Assembly: GCF_000745005.1 (NCBI RefSeq)
Contig: NZ_JQNB01000001.1
Coordinates: 3,713,501-3,777,500, forward strand
Source of the DNA: Luteibacter sp. 9135
GTDB lineage: Bacteria > Pseudomonadota > Gammaproteobacteria > Xanthomonadales > Rhodanobacteraceae
Direction: 5' to 3'
DNA length: 64,000 nt
A model generated the notes under the pieces. It was not told the origin of the DNA. It saw only the letters and a list, made by a program, of their open reading frames with translations, and did not search any database. The translations under genes were made by a program, and so were the position numbers. Positions 19,674 through 28,182 of this stretch are shown one piece after another. Every line of letters starts with the position of its first letter. Position 1 is the stretch's first letter.

Positions 19674-20555
19674 TCAGTCCTTGAGGTGGGCGCGGGCCGC
19701 CGCCACGCGGGCCATGCCGGCCCAGTCGATGTCGCCGTCGCCCTGCGCCAGGGATTCGAGCAAGGTGTCGTGCAGCACGCTGGCCAGCGGCATCGGCACC
19801 CGCTCCGCTTCCGCGGCCGAGCGTGCCAGGCCCACGTCCTTGAAGCCCAGGCTGAGCTTGAAACCGGCCGGGGTGTAGGTGTCGCGGGCGATCTGGCCAC
19901 CGTAGTTTTTGAACACCGGGGCGGCGAACAGCGAGTTGGACATGACATCCAGGAAGTCGGCCGCGCTCACGCCGTGCGCGCGGGTGAGCGCGGTGGCCTC
20001 GGCCATGCTCTCGATGGCGGCGCCGATCATGAAGTTGCCGCCGATCTTGACGATGGTCGCGCGGATCGGATCGTCGCCCATCGGCCAGACCTTCGCCGCC
20101 AGCAGCGCCAGCAGCGGCTGCACGGTGGCCACGGCCTCGGGCTTGCCCGACACGACGATGTTCAGCCCGCCTGCGGCGGCAACCTCCGGCCGGCCAAACA
20201 CCGGGGCGGCCACGAAGCCCAGGCCACGCGTCTCGTGCGCATCCACCAGCTCGCGCGCCAGCGCCACCGAGATCGTCGCATGGTTCACATGGACGGCCCC
20301 GCGCGGCAACGCATCCAGCACACCGCCGTCGAACAGCACCTGGCGCACGGCGGCATCGTTGGCGAGCATGCCGTGGATGACGTCGGCACCCTCGGCCACT
20401 TCCGCCGGTTTGGATGCCACGCGGGCGCCCTGCTCCGCCAGCGTCCGGGCCGCCTCGGGCGAGCGGTTCCATACGGTGACCTCATGGCCACCCTTGACGA
20501 GGTTGGCGGCCATGGCGGCGCCCATGGCACCCAGGCCGATAAATCCGATACGCAT
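19674..20555 (-). CDS. NAD(P)-dependent oxidoreductase, 3-hydroxyisobutyrate dehydrogenase family
   Basis: 293-residue beta-hydroxyacid dehydrogenase. The N-terminal Rossmann fold starts MRIGFIGLGAMGAAMAANL (the GxGxxG dinucleotide site); the substrate-binding segment is HVNHATISVALARELVDAH. The catalytic lysine lies in KIGGNFMIGA (about residue 171), with a C-terminal all-helical dimerisation domain. It could act on small hydroxyacids such as glyoxylate/succinic-semialdehyde reduction products; substrate cannot be read from sequence. It lies 12 bases downstream of the flavoprotein gene on the same strand and is probably in one operon with it. Confidence 0.88.
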   Translation of the reverse strand: MRIGFIGLGAMGAAMAANLVKGGHEVTVWNRSPEAARTLAEQGARVASKPAEVAEGADVIHGMLANDAAVRQVLFDGGVLDALPRGAVHVNHATISVALARELVDAHETRGLGFVAAPVFGRPEVAAAGGLNIVVSGKPEAVATVQPLLALLAAKVWPMGDDPIRATIVKIGGNFMIGAAIESMAEATALTRAHGVSAADFLDVMSNSLFAAPVFKNYGGQIARDTYTPAGFKLSLGFKDVGLARSAAEAERVPMPLASVLHDTLLESLAQGDGDIDWAGMARVAAARAHLKD

Positions 20556-20567
20556 GTCGCGCTCCTG

Positions 20568-21743
20568 TCAGACGGCCAGGCCGGCGGCATGGCCGCAGGC
20601 CCAGGCCCATTGGAAGTTGTAACCGCCCAGATGGCCGGTCACGTCGAGAACCTCTCCTACGAAATACAGCCCTGGATGTCTTTTCGACATCATGGTGGAC
20701 GAAGAGACCTCGTCGGTATCCACGCCGCCCAGCGTGACCTCGGCGGTGCGATAGCCCTCCGTGCCGCTGGCCACGACGGGCCAGTCGGCCAGTTGCGCGC
20801 CGATGTCGTTCAGTTCGGCGGCGCGGTATTGCCGCATGGGCCGGTTGGGCAGCCCAATCTCGCACAGCCGCTCCGCCAGGCGCCGCGGCAGCAACGACGC
20901 CAGCACGGTTTTCAGTTCGGCCGCCGGGCGCTCGGCCTGTCCCTGGCGCAGCGCCTCAGCCGCATCGATGCCGGGCAACAGGTCGACGCGCAGGTCTGCC
21001 CCCGGCTCCCAGTACGAGGACACCTGCAGGATCGCCGGACCGCTCAGACCCCGATGGGTGAACAGCAGCGCATCGCGGAACGCGGCATCGCCCACCCGCG
21101 CTTCCACCGGCAGCGCCACGCCGGCCAGGCCATCGAAACGCTCCTGGTGCTTGCCGCTGAGGGTGAGCGGCACCAGCCCCGCACGCACCGGCAGCACCCG
21201 GTGGCCGAACTGCTTCGCCACCTGGTAGCCGAAACCCGTGGCGCCCAGGCTGGGGATGGACAAGCCGCCGGTGGCGACCACCAGCGATGCCGCGCGCACC
21301 GCCCCCAGCGGCGTGTCACAGGCGAAGCCGCCCTCCACCGCGCGCAGGCGCGACACCCCGCAGCCGGTCTCCACGCGTACACCCGCCGCCGCGCATTCGT
21401 CCAGCAGCATGCGCACGATCAGCTTGGACGACTCGTCGCAGAACAGCTGTCCCGGTGATTTCTCGTGCCAGGCGATGCGATGCCGGTCGACCATCGCGAT
21501 GAAATCCCACGGCGTATAGCGCGCCAGTGCGGACTTGCAGAAATGCGGGTTGGCCGAGAGGAAGTTGGCGGGCGTGGTAGCCGTGTTGGTGAAATTGCAG
21601 CGCCCACCGCCGGACATCAGGATCTTCTTGCCCGCCCGATTGGCGTGATCCACCACCAGCACGCGCCGGCCACGGCCACCGGCGACGATGGCCGTCATCA
21701 GTCCCGCCGCGCCCGCCCCGATGACGAGGACGTCGTATTCCAT
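20568..21743 (-). CDS. HI0933/BaiN-type FAD-dependent oxidoreductase
   Basis: Flavoprotein of 391 residues. The N-terminus MEYDVLVIGAGAAGLMTAIVAG holds the GxGxxG dinucleotide-binding motif; GKKILMSGGGRCNFTN is the diagnostic HI0933-like block that contacts FAD. LVVATGGLSIPSLGATGFGY is the second one, and the C-terminal FVGEVLDVTGHLGGYNFQWA closes the FAD site. The start at 21743 is used because the upstream nine codons (from 21770) only precede the Rossmann motif and lack a family match. Activity in most bacteria is unknown; relatives include BaiN and RdsA-like reductases. It is followed by the HIBADH-type gene. Confidence 0.9.
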   Translation of the reverse strand: MEYDVLVIGAGAAGLMTAIVAGGRGRRVLVVDHANRAGKKILMSGGGRCNFTNTATTPANFLSANPHFCKSALARYTPWDFIAMVDRHRIAWHEKSPGQLFCDESSKLIVRMLLDECAAAGVRVETGCGVSRLRAVEGGFACDTPLGAVRAASLVVATGGLSIPSLGATGFGYQVAKQFGHRVLPVRAGLVPLTLSGKHQERFDGLAGVALPVEARVGDAAFRDALLFTHRGLSGPAILQVSSYWEPGADLRVDLLPGIDAAEALRQGQAERPAAELKTVLASLLPRRLAERLCEIGLPNRPMRQYRAAELNDIGAQLADWPVVASGTEGYRTAEVTLGGVDTDEVSSSTMMSKRHPGLYFVGEVLDVTGHLGGYNFQWAWACGHAAGLAV

Positions 21744-21823
21744 GGTGCTTCCCGTCGTGCAAACGCACATGGTAGCGCCCTCGCGTAAACTGGGGCATCG
21801 CCCCCTTCGACAAGGACCCCGCC

Positions 21824-22306
21824 ATGCCCTCCTTCGACATCATCTCGGAAGTCGATAAGCACGAACTCGTCAACGCCCTGGACCAGGCCAACCGCGAGGT
21901 CACCACCCGCTTCGACCTGAAAGGCACCTCCGCGAAGATCGAGCAGGAAGAAAACGTCCTGACCCTGCGCGCCGACAACGAATTCCAGATCAGCCAGGTG
22001 ATGGACATCCTCCGCGCCCGTCTCTCCGCCCGCCAGATCGACGTACGCGCCATGGACGTCGGCAAGGTCGAGACCAACCTCGCCGAGGCGCGCCAGAAGG
22101 TGACCATCAAGCAGGGCCTCGAGCAGAAGGTCGCCAAGACGATCATCGCGAAGATCAAGGAAGCCAAGCTGAAGGTCGAGGCGCAGATCAACGCGGAGAA
22201 GATCCGTGTCACCGGCAAGAAGCGCGACGATTTGCAGGCGGCCATGGCGCTGCTGCGCAAGGCCGATGTGGAAGTGCCGTTGCAGTTCGACAATTTTCGG
22301 GATTGA
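21824..22306 (+). CDS. yajQ: YajQ family cyclic-di-GMP-binding protein
   Basis: 160-residue cytosolic protein with two ferredoxin-like domains. Family marks: PSFDIISEVDKHELVNALDQ at the start, TRFDLKGTSAKIEQEE, and the end block KRDDLQAAMALLRKADVEVPLQF, which is nearly invariant in the family. In Xanthomonas campestris a YajQ protein is reported to bind c-di-GMP and affect virulence gene expression, so it may be a receptor for signals made by the four GGDEF proteins in the next 18 kb. It is followed by about 975 bp without genes, filled by repeats. Confidence 0.95.
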   Translation: MPSFDIISEVDKHELVNALDQANREVTTRFDLKGTSAKIEQEENVLTLRADNEFQISQVMDILRARLSARQIDVRAMDVGKVETNLAEARQKVTIKQGLEQKVAKTIIAKIKEAKLKVEAQINAEKIRVTGKKRDDLQAAMALLRKADVEVPLQFDNFRD

Positions 22307-22371
22307 TGGCGGGGGTTGTGTGAGCTCGCCTTCGGCCTCGCGTTTCGCTCTAGGTCTTAGTGTCTTGGAGC

Positions 22372-22613
22372 AAGAGCCGGCGGGTGCCACCCTCGGGGCC
22401 ACGCCTGCGGCGACCCGTCAATGAAAGGCCGCTCCGCGGCCGTGTATTTATTCCCCTTCGGGGCGGGTCGGGCTTCGAACGGGGGTTTCCGATTCGCCCT
22501 CCGTGGCTCAGCGGAAACGGCCGGCCGTCCTGGCCGGCCCCGCTACGCGGCCTTGTCCGTTCGAATCCCTCGCCTGCGGCTACCGGCCCCGAGGGTGGCA
22601 CCCGCCGGCTCTT
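22372..22613. repeat. 242-bp foldback (MITE-like) element, copy 1
   Basis: Begins AAGAGCCGGCGGGTGCCACC and ends with its exact reverse complement; the terminal inverted repeats are 29 bp and perfect. Inside are a second inverted pair (TTCGAACGG/CCGTTCGAA) and the palindrome GGCCGGCC...GGCCGGCC. No coding frame of gene-like character is seen. A near-identical inverted copy lies at 22916-23159. Confidence 0.8.
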
Positions 22614-22726
22614 TCCAGCACTGAGGTTGGGTGTGGGGAGAGCGAAGAGCTGGGTTTCGCTTCGTGGCTGGGAACGCTCGCTTGCCTGCTTTGCATGGCA
22701 TCGGTCGCCTTGGATACGTCGAGGGT

Positions 22727-22841
22727 TCGCGCACGTGCGTGCGCTCCTACCCAGATGGCGGATCACGCGTTGGATATGCCACAAACTGCCCTACACCTGC
22801 GACCTACCTACCCCTGGCGTAGGAGCCCACGATGTGGGCGA
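22727..22841. repeat. Two opposed REP-like palindromes inside the spacer of the foldback pair
   Basis: One copy at 22727-22750 (minus orientation) and one at 22819-22841 (plus orientation, stem GCCCAC/GTGGGC instead of GCGCAC/GTGCGC, so both arms changed together). The compensatory change suggests the hairpin itself is selected. Confidence 0.65.
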
Positions 22842-22915
22842 AAAGCCAACAAAGCGGTGACGCCCTACCCCGCACGTCTGCGGTCGCTCGCGTCACAACC
22901 CACCTCAGTGATGGA

Positions 22916-23159
22916 AAGAGCCGGCGGGTAGACCCCTCGGGGCCGGTAGCCACAGGCGAGGGATTCGAACGGACAAGGCCGCGTAGCGGGGCCGGCCAGG
23001 ACGGCCGGCCATTTTCGCTGAGCCATGGATGGCGAATCGAAAATCCCCGTTCGAAGCCCGACCCGGGCCCGAAGGGCAATAGACATACGGCCGCGCACGC
23101 GGCCCTTCCCTAGCGGGTCGCCGCAGGCGTGGCCCCGAGGGGGCTACCCGCCGGCTCTT
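22916..23159. repeat. 244-bp foldback (MITE-like) element, copy 2, inverted
   Basis: Reverse-complement copy of the element at 22372-22613 with scattered differences (estimated near 90% identity by eye). The 29-bp terminal repeats differ from each other at one base. Similarity to copy 1 extends outside the element on both sides (GAGCAAGAGCC outer side; CTTTCCA.CACTGAGGT inner side), so the duplicated unit is somewhat longer than the palindrome. Confidence 0.8.
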
Positions 23160-23175
23160 GCTCGAGGAATTCGGT

Positions 23176-23276
23176 TTTACCGCTTTACCGCTTTACCGCC
23201 TTGTTGGTTTTTCGCGCACATCGTGCGCTCCTACCGGCACGTCGTGCGTTTCTACCGGCACATTCTGCGGTCCTAC
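23176..23276. repeat. Octamer tandem repeat and three REP-like units before a GGDEF gene
   Basis: TTTACCGC occurs three times in tandem at 23176-23199. One full REP-like unit follows at 23212-23234 and two decayed ones end at 23254 and 23276 (TCTAC and TCCTAC heads). They abut the stop codon of the GGDEF gene at 23282. Confidence 0.7.
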
Positions 23277-23281
23277 CGGGC

Positions 23282-26200
23282 TTAGAGGCTGGCGATGCGA
23301 CTGCGGTTCCGGCCGTCGTTCTTTGCCTCGTAGAGCGCCTCGTCAGCGCGGCCTAGCAGGGAATTGAGCGACTCGGGTGCACGCCACATGGCGACGCCCG
23401 CGCTCACCGTGATGCGGATGCGGTAGTCGCCGTGCACGATGGTCATCGCGCCCAGCGCGTGGCGCACGCGCTCGGTGATGTCCAGTGCGTGCTCGGCCAG
23501 GGCGCCCGGCAGGCAGAGGATGAACTCCTCGCCGCCGAAGCGGCCGGCCAGGTCGTCGGCACGGCACATCGACGAGATCACCCGCATCGTCTCGCGGATC
23601 ACCGTGTCGCCGGCCAGGTGGCCGAACGTGTCGTTCACCGTCTTGAAGTCGTCGATGTCCAGCAACACCATGCTGAACGGGATGCCGTCGCTCGCGGCGC
23701 CCTGGCGCACCCGCTCGGCCTGTTCGAGGAAGCGGCGGCGGTTGAGCGAGCCGGTCAGCTCGTCGGTACCGGCGAGGTGGTCGAGCCGTTCGTTCGCGGC
23801 CTTGAGGTCGCGCGTGCGCGCATCGACCTGCACCTGCAACAGCTCGGCACGACGACGCAGGTAGAGCGTGCGCAGGTGGACCAGGCCGAAGAATGCCACC
23901 ACGCCCAGCACCACCCCGAACGCCAGCGTCCACAGGCTTTCGTACCAGCGCGGCACCACGGTCACGTGAATGGAGGATTCCACCGTGCGGGCATCCAGCC
24001 CGCGCATCGTCGCGCGCAGGCGCAGCGTGTAGTTGCCGCTGGCGAGGTTGGTGTAGATCGCGCTGGGCGGCAGCCCGCGGGCCACCTCGTTCCAGCCGCT
24101 GTCCGCGTCGTCCATGCGGTAGGCGTAGTGGGTCTCCGCGGGTGCGCGGAAATCCAGCAGGGCGAAGTCCACGCGCAGGTTGCGGCCGTCGCCGTCGAGG
24201 CTGACGCTGCCGCCGTCACCCGGCAGGTCGGCCAGGGGCAGCGACTTGTCGTTGACCGTCACCTGGGTGATCGCCAGGCGCGGCGGTGCCACCCGCGGCG
24301 CCACCCAGTAGGGACGGATCACCGTGAGGCCGCCCAGGCCGCCGAACATCAGCTCGCCGCCCGGCGCCTCCGCGGCCGCACGGTGGATGTAGCTGGGAAT
24401 GCGCAGGCCGTCGCGGATACCCAGGTCGGCCACCCGGTGGGTATGGGCATCCACCATGGCCACGCCATTGGCCATCGATGCCCAGACCCGGTCGTCGTGG
24501 TCGATCAGCAAGGCGTTGATCTTGGTGTTGACCAGGCCCTCGCGCGCGCCGATCACGCCGAAGCGGAACGGGCCGCCCGGCTTGAAATCGTCGATATAGG
24601 CAATGCCGCCGAAGGTGCCCAGCCACAATCGGTGATGCGAATCGAACGCCACCGAGCCGGTGTAGTCGTGCGGCAGGCTGGTGGGGTCCGCCGGATCGTG
24701 GTGCAGGTTCACGAAGCCCGGCTTGCCGTCGTAGGCGATGCTGATGCCGCTGATGGTCGAGAACCACCACGCGCCGGGCATGCGCGTGATGTAGCGCACC
24801 TGGTCGCCGACGAGGCTGCTCGGATCGCCGTCGTCGTGGCGCATCTGCACCAGGGTGCCCTTGACCGTGTCGTAACGGAACAGGCCGTCGTAACCGCCGA
24901 TCAGGATGTCGTTGCCGTCGCGCTGCATCGACAGGATCAGCTTGCCGTCCAGGCTCGGGATCACCGAGCTGGTCATGGCGAAGGTCTCCGGATCGATCCG
25001 CGAAATGCCTTGCGCGCCCGCCCAGATGGCACCGTCGGGCGCCACGACGAAGGCCTGCACGTCGCGCTCCGCCTGCTCGCCAGCCAGTTGCAGGTGGCGC
25101 ATGCCGCCCTTGCCCAAATCGAGCACGTCGATACGCCCCATGCCCAGCCCCAGCCAGACCCGGCCGCGCGGGTCGACGAACACCGAATGCACGTTGGCGT
25201 TGGAGAGCGTGTGGGTTTCCAGCGGCGAGGGCAGCACGGAGAACACCGCGCGCCCGTGGGGGTCGTAGCGCGCCGCGCCGAGTTCGGTCGCGACCCAGAT
25301 GTTTCCCGAGGCGTCCTGCAGGATGTCGCGCGTAATGTCGCCGGGCAACGACGAGGGCATGGCGGCATCGTGGGCCAGCGGACGCACGCGTCCCGTCACG
25401 GTGTCGTAGGTGACGACACCCGCGCCGTCCGTCGCCGCCCAGAGCACGCCCTGCGGTGTCTCGTGAAAGGCGCGCACGGTGCGCCGGCGGGCCACGCTGT
25501 CCTTGCCGGACAGGCCGGGCACGCGGTGCGCCTTGCCGTCCGCATCGATGTAGATGGCGCCGGACTGCCCCGTGCCTATCCAGAGGTTGCGCTTGGCATC
25601 GGGCAGCAACGCCCAGACCTGGTCGTGCAGGATCTCGTCGATGGCCGGGTCGGTCGACACGACGCGCTCGAAGTGGCCGCCGGGACGACGCACGAACAGG
25701 CCATTGTCCGCACCCGCCCAGAGGTTGCCCACGGCGTCCTCGGCCACCACGAAGGTACGCGGCCGCATGTCCTTCTCGTCGCCGGGCTGTCCCGAGACGT
25801 GTTCGATGCGGCCCCGGGCAACGTCGATGCGGTCGATGCCGCCTTCGGTGGCCACCCAGTACACACCGTGCTCGCGCGCCGGGGCGATCGAGAAGATCTT
25901 CGCGTGCGACGTGCCGCCGGGGCCCACGGGATACACATGGAAGCGCATGGTCTGCGGATCGAACCGCACCAGGCCGCCGGTGTTGGTGCCGATCAGCAGG
26001 CCGCCGTCGTCCAGCGGCACCAGGGCGCGGACGTAGGCATCCGGCAGCACGGCGCCCGCATACGCATCGGGCTCCTGGCCGAACACCTGCATGCGGTAAC
26101 CGTCGTAGCGCACCAGGCCACCGAACGTACCGATCCAGATCAGGCCGCGCTTGTCCTGCACGATGGCCGTGGTGGTGGAGTGCGGCAGACCGTCCGCCAC

Positions 26201-26386
26201 GCCGACGGTGTCGAACCATGCGGTCTCGTACACCGCCCAGGGATCGACCCCGGCGGTGGGCACGGCCGGCGCCACCTCCGCGGCCATGACCGCGGTGACG
26301 AACCACGCCAGCCCGACCGCGAGGACCGCAAGGCGGGCTCGAAGGCGCGAGGGGCGCACGGGCCGGGAAGCGCGCTCAGCCGGCAT
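23282..26386 (-). CDS. Membrane-bound two-component-type propeller sensor diguanylate cyclase
   Basis: 1,034-residue sensor enzyme making c-di-GMP. Residues 15-37 are a signal/anchor helix. About 45-720 form periplasmic beta-propeller repeats of the 'two-component regulator propeller' type (WIGTFGGLVRYDG, WAGADNGLFVRRP). A Y_Y_Y immunoglobulin-like domain follows (FALLDFRAPAETHYAYRMDD), then one transmembrane helix near 825-850. The C-terminal GGDEF domain (about 880-1030) has LTGSLNRRRF, DIDDFKTVNDTFGH and the active site GGEEF. RADD five residues before the active site is a product-inhibition I-site. It overlaps the upstream GGDEF-EAL gene by 11 bp, so both are in one operon. The ligand may be a carbohydrate or peptide; none is known. 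Confidence 0.93.
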   Translation of the reverse strand: MPAERASRPVRPSRLRARLAVLAVGLAWFVTAVMAAEVAPAVPTAGVDPWAVYETAWFDTVGVADGLPHSTTTAIVQDKRGLIWIGTFGGLVRYDGYRMQVFGQEPDAYAGAVLPDAYVRALVPLDDGGLLIGTNTGGLVRFDPQTMRFHVYPVGPGGTSHAKIFSIAPAREHGVYWVATEGGIDRIDVARGRIEHVSGQPGDEKDMRPRTFVVAEDAVGNLWAGADNGLFVRRPGGHFERVVSTDPAIDEILHDQVWALLPDAKRNLWIGTGQSGAIYIDADGKAHRVPGLSGKDSVARRRTVRAFHETPQGVLWAATDGAGVVTYDTVTGRVRPLAHDAAMPSSLPGDITRDILQDASGNIWVATELGAARYDPHGRAVFSVLPSPLETHTLSNANVHSVFVDPRGRVWLGLGMGRIDVLDLGKGGMRHLQLAGEQAERDVQAFVVAPDGAIWAGAQGISRIDPETFAMTSSVIPSLDGKLILSMQRDGNDILIGGYDGLFRYDTVKGTLVQMRHDDGDPSSLVGDQVRYITRMPGAWWFSTISGISIAYDGKPGFVNLHHDPADPTSLPHDYTGSVAFDSHHRLWLGTFGGIAYIDDFKPGGPFRFGVIGAREGLVNTKINALLIDHDDRVWASMANGVAMVDAHTHRVADLGIRDGLRIPSYIHRAAAEAPGGELMFGGLGGLTVIRPYWVAPRVAPPRLAITQVTVNDKSLPLADLPGDGGSVSLDGDGRNLRVDFALLDFRAPAETHYAYRMDDADSGWNEVARGLPPSAIYTNLASGNYTLRLRATMRGLDARTVESSIHVTVVPRWYESLWTLAFGVVLGVVAFFGLVHLRTLYLRRRAELLQVQVDARTRDLKAANERLDHLAGTDELTGSLNRRRFLEQAERVRQGAASDGIPFSMVLLDIDDFKTVNDTFGHLAGDTVIRETMRVISSMCRADDLAGRFGGEEFILCLPGALAEHALDITERVRHALGAMTIVHGDYRIRITVSAGVAMWRAPESLNSLLGRADEALYEAKNDGRNRSRIASL

Positions 26387-27926
26387 GGGCCATCGTCGGA
26401 TCGAGGTAATGACTGAAGGCGTCGGCGGTCATCGGACGGGCGAAGAAGTAGCCCTGGCCGATGTCGCACCCGAGTTCGCGCAGCCAGTCGGCCTGTGCCT
26501 CGGTTTCCACGCCTTCGGCGATGGTGCGCATGTTGAGCTTACGGGCCAGCCCGACGATCGCCTCGGTGATCTCGCGGTCGGCCAGGTTGAGGGTGCTGCC
26601 ACGCACGAACGACTGGTCGATCTTGATGGTGCCCACGGGCAGTTCGCGCAGGTGGCCCAGGTTCCAGTAGCCCGCGCCGAAGTCGTCGATCAGCAGGTCG
26701 AAACCGTGGGAGCGCAGCTTGACCAGCTGGCGCAGGGTTTCTTCCGGCTGGCGCATGGCTGTGGATTCGGTGAGTTCGAAGCGGATCCGGCCCGGATCCA
26801 CGCCGTAGGAACGTACGACACGGTGCAGCGTCTCGACGAAAGCCGGTCGGGTCAGCTCGTGCATGGAGAGGTTGATCGCCACGTAATCCACCGCGATGCC
26901 GGCCGCGTCCCAGGCCTTCACCTGGGTCAGCACTGCGCGCAGCACGTATTCGCCCAGGGCGTGGATCAGGCCGGAGCGCTCCGCCACCGCCACGAACACG
27001 GCCGGTGGCACCTGCCCCCGCACGGGGTGCTTCCAGCGTGCCAGCGCTTCCACGCCGGCCAGCGTGCCGTCGCGCAGGTGGCGCTTGGGCTGGTACTCCA
27101 GGCTGAGGTTGCCCTGTTGCAGGGCCTCACGCAGTTCCACCGTCAGCGCGACGCGTTCGCGGGCCTGCTCGAGCATGCCTTCCTCGTAGAAACGGAAGTC
27201 GGCCTTGCCGGTTTCCTTCACCGCATACATCGCGGCATCCGCGTTGCGGATCAGCATCTGGGCGACGGTGCCGTCCTTGGGCGCCACGGCGACGCCGATG
27301 CTGGGGCTGACCGCCACGAACTGGCCGGCGACGCTGACCGGCTGCGACACCAGGTCGAGCACCTTGCGACAGACCCGCACGAGGTTTTCCATGCCGCCAT
27401 AGGCCTGCACCACCACCACGAACTCGTCGCCGCCGAAGCGCGACACCGTGTCGCGTTCGCGCACGCTGCTGCGCAGACTGCTGGCGACGGCCTGCAGGAA
27501 GGCGTCGCCGGCCTCGTGGCCGAGCGTGTCGTTGATGGACTTGAAGCCGTCCAGGTCGATGAACATCACGGCGAGCGCCTCGTCGGAGGACGTCGCCAGG
27601 GCCCGCTCGAGCGTCTGCAGCAGGTAGGCGCGATTGGGCAGCCCGGTCAGGGTGTCGTGGTAGGCGCGGAACGCCAGTGCGCGGCGCGCCTGCTCGCGGG
27701 GATCGCCCAGCCGGCTGCGCAACCGCACGCGCTGGCTGGCCAGCCACGCGATGACGACGGAGGCCAGGACAACCACGACGACCAGCGAGACGAGCCAGCC
27801 CAGTCCCGCGCCGGCGGTGCCAAAACCGGTGCAGTGACCACCCTCGCCCGAACCCGTGAGGGTCCAGCGGGCACACCGCGAAGCGACCCCGTGAAGGCCG
27901 CCCTCGACACTACGATGGCTCAGCAC
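26376..27926 (-). CDS. Membrane-anchored GGDEF-EAL protein
   Basis: Bifunctional-type c-di-GMP enzyme, about 516 residues from GTG 27926. A transmembrane helix near 45-65 (GWLVSLVVVVVLASVVIAWL) leads into a GGDEF domain with LTGLPNRAYL, DLDGFKSINDTLGH and an intact GGDEF preceded by the I-site RERD. The EAL domain has GVEALARWKHP, NLSMHEL, DDFGAGY and EGVET, so both sites look competent. Start choice is unsure: GTG 27926 has GGAG six bases upstream; the frame extends to a TTG at 28049 (557 residues), but the extra N-terminus has no recognisable features. There is no separate sensory domain. It is co-transcribed with the propeller diguanylate cyclase downstream. Confidence 0.88.
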   Translation of the reverse strand: MLSHRSVEGGLHGVASRCARWTLTGSGEGGHCTGFGTAGAGLGWLVSLVVVVVLASVVIAWLASQRVRLRSRLGDPREQARRALAFRAYHDTLTGLPNRAYLLQTLERALATSSDEALAVMFIDLDGFKSINDTLGHEAGDAFLQAVASSLRSSVRERDTVSRFGGDEFVVVVQAYGGMENLVRVCRKVLDLVSQPVSVAGQFVAVSPSIGVAVAPKDGTVAQMLIRNADAAMYAVKETGKADFRFYEEGMLEQARERVALTVELREALQQGNLSLEYQPKRHLRDGTLAGVEALARWKHPVRGQVPPAVFVAVAERSGLIHALGEYVLRAVLTQVKAWDAAGIAVDYVAINLSMHELTRPAFVETLHRVVRSYGVDPGRIRFELTESTAMRQPEETLRQLVKLRSHGFDLLIDDFGAGYWNLGHLRELPVGTIKIDQSFVRGSTLNLADREITEAIVGLARKLNMRTIAEGVETEAQADWLRELGCDIGQGYFFARPMTADAFSHYLDPTMAHAG

Positions 27927-28067
27927 ACTTTGCTCCGGCCCGGACGTCGCCGGGATGTCCCGGTGGCCGACGCAAGACGCGCCGGGCCGGGGATGTTCTT
28001 CGAATACGAAACAAGTACGCCCGGGTACCCGGAGAGACGCAAGGCGCAAAACGACTTCTCCCTAGGT

Positions 28068-28095
28068 GTAACGGCCACCAACGCCCCCGCCTTTA
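28068..28095 (-). promoter_or_regulatory. Possible sigma-28 promoter of the GGDEF-EAL operon (weak)
   Basis: Minus strand reads TAAAGGCG, 12 bp, GCCGTTAC. The flagellar consensus is TAAAGTTT-N11-GCCGATAA, so the boxes match partly and the spacer is one base long. Listed because a much better copy precedes another diguanylate cyclase at 31819. Confidence 0.3.
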
Positions 28096-28150
28096 GCCCC
28101 GATCTGCCGAATGATGATGGACCGGCGAAAAAACGCAATGCACCCTTAGG

Positions 28151-28174
28151 CGTGCGCTTCCGAAAACGCGCACG
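28151..28174 (-). terminator. Hairpin after the S9 peptidase gene, possible terminator
   Basis: 7-bp stem CGTGCGC/GCGCACG with a 10-nt loop just past the peptidase stop; a run of six T follows on the minus strand, but about 20 bases later (28132-28137), so intrinsic function is doubtful. Confidence 0.3.
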
Positions 28175-28182
28175 ATCGCGAT

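Noticed and set aside
22504..22570. tRNA-like words in the foldback element (TGGCTCAGCGG and GTTCGAATCC)
   Set aside because: D-stem and T-stem partners do not pair, there is no acceptor stem and no anticodon loop at the right distance; not a tRNA gene, though a tRNA-derived origin is possible.
27926..28049. Upstream TTG start for the GGDEF-EAL gene
   Set aside because: A ribosome site is possible there, but the added 41 residues are featureless; GTG 27926 was preferred with limited certainty.
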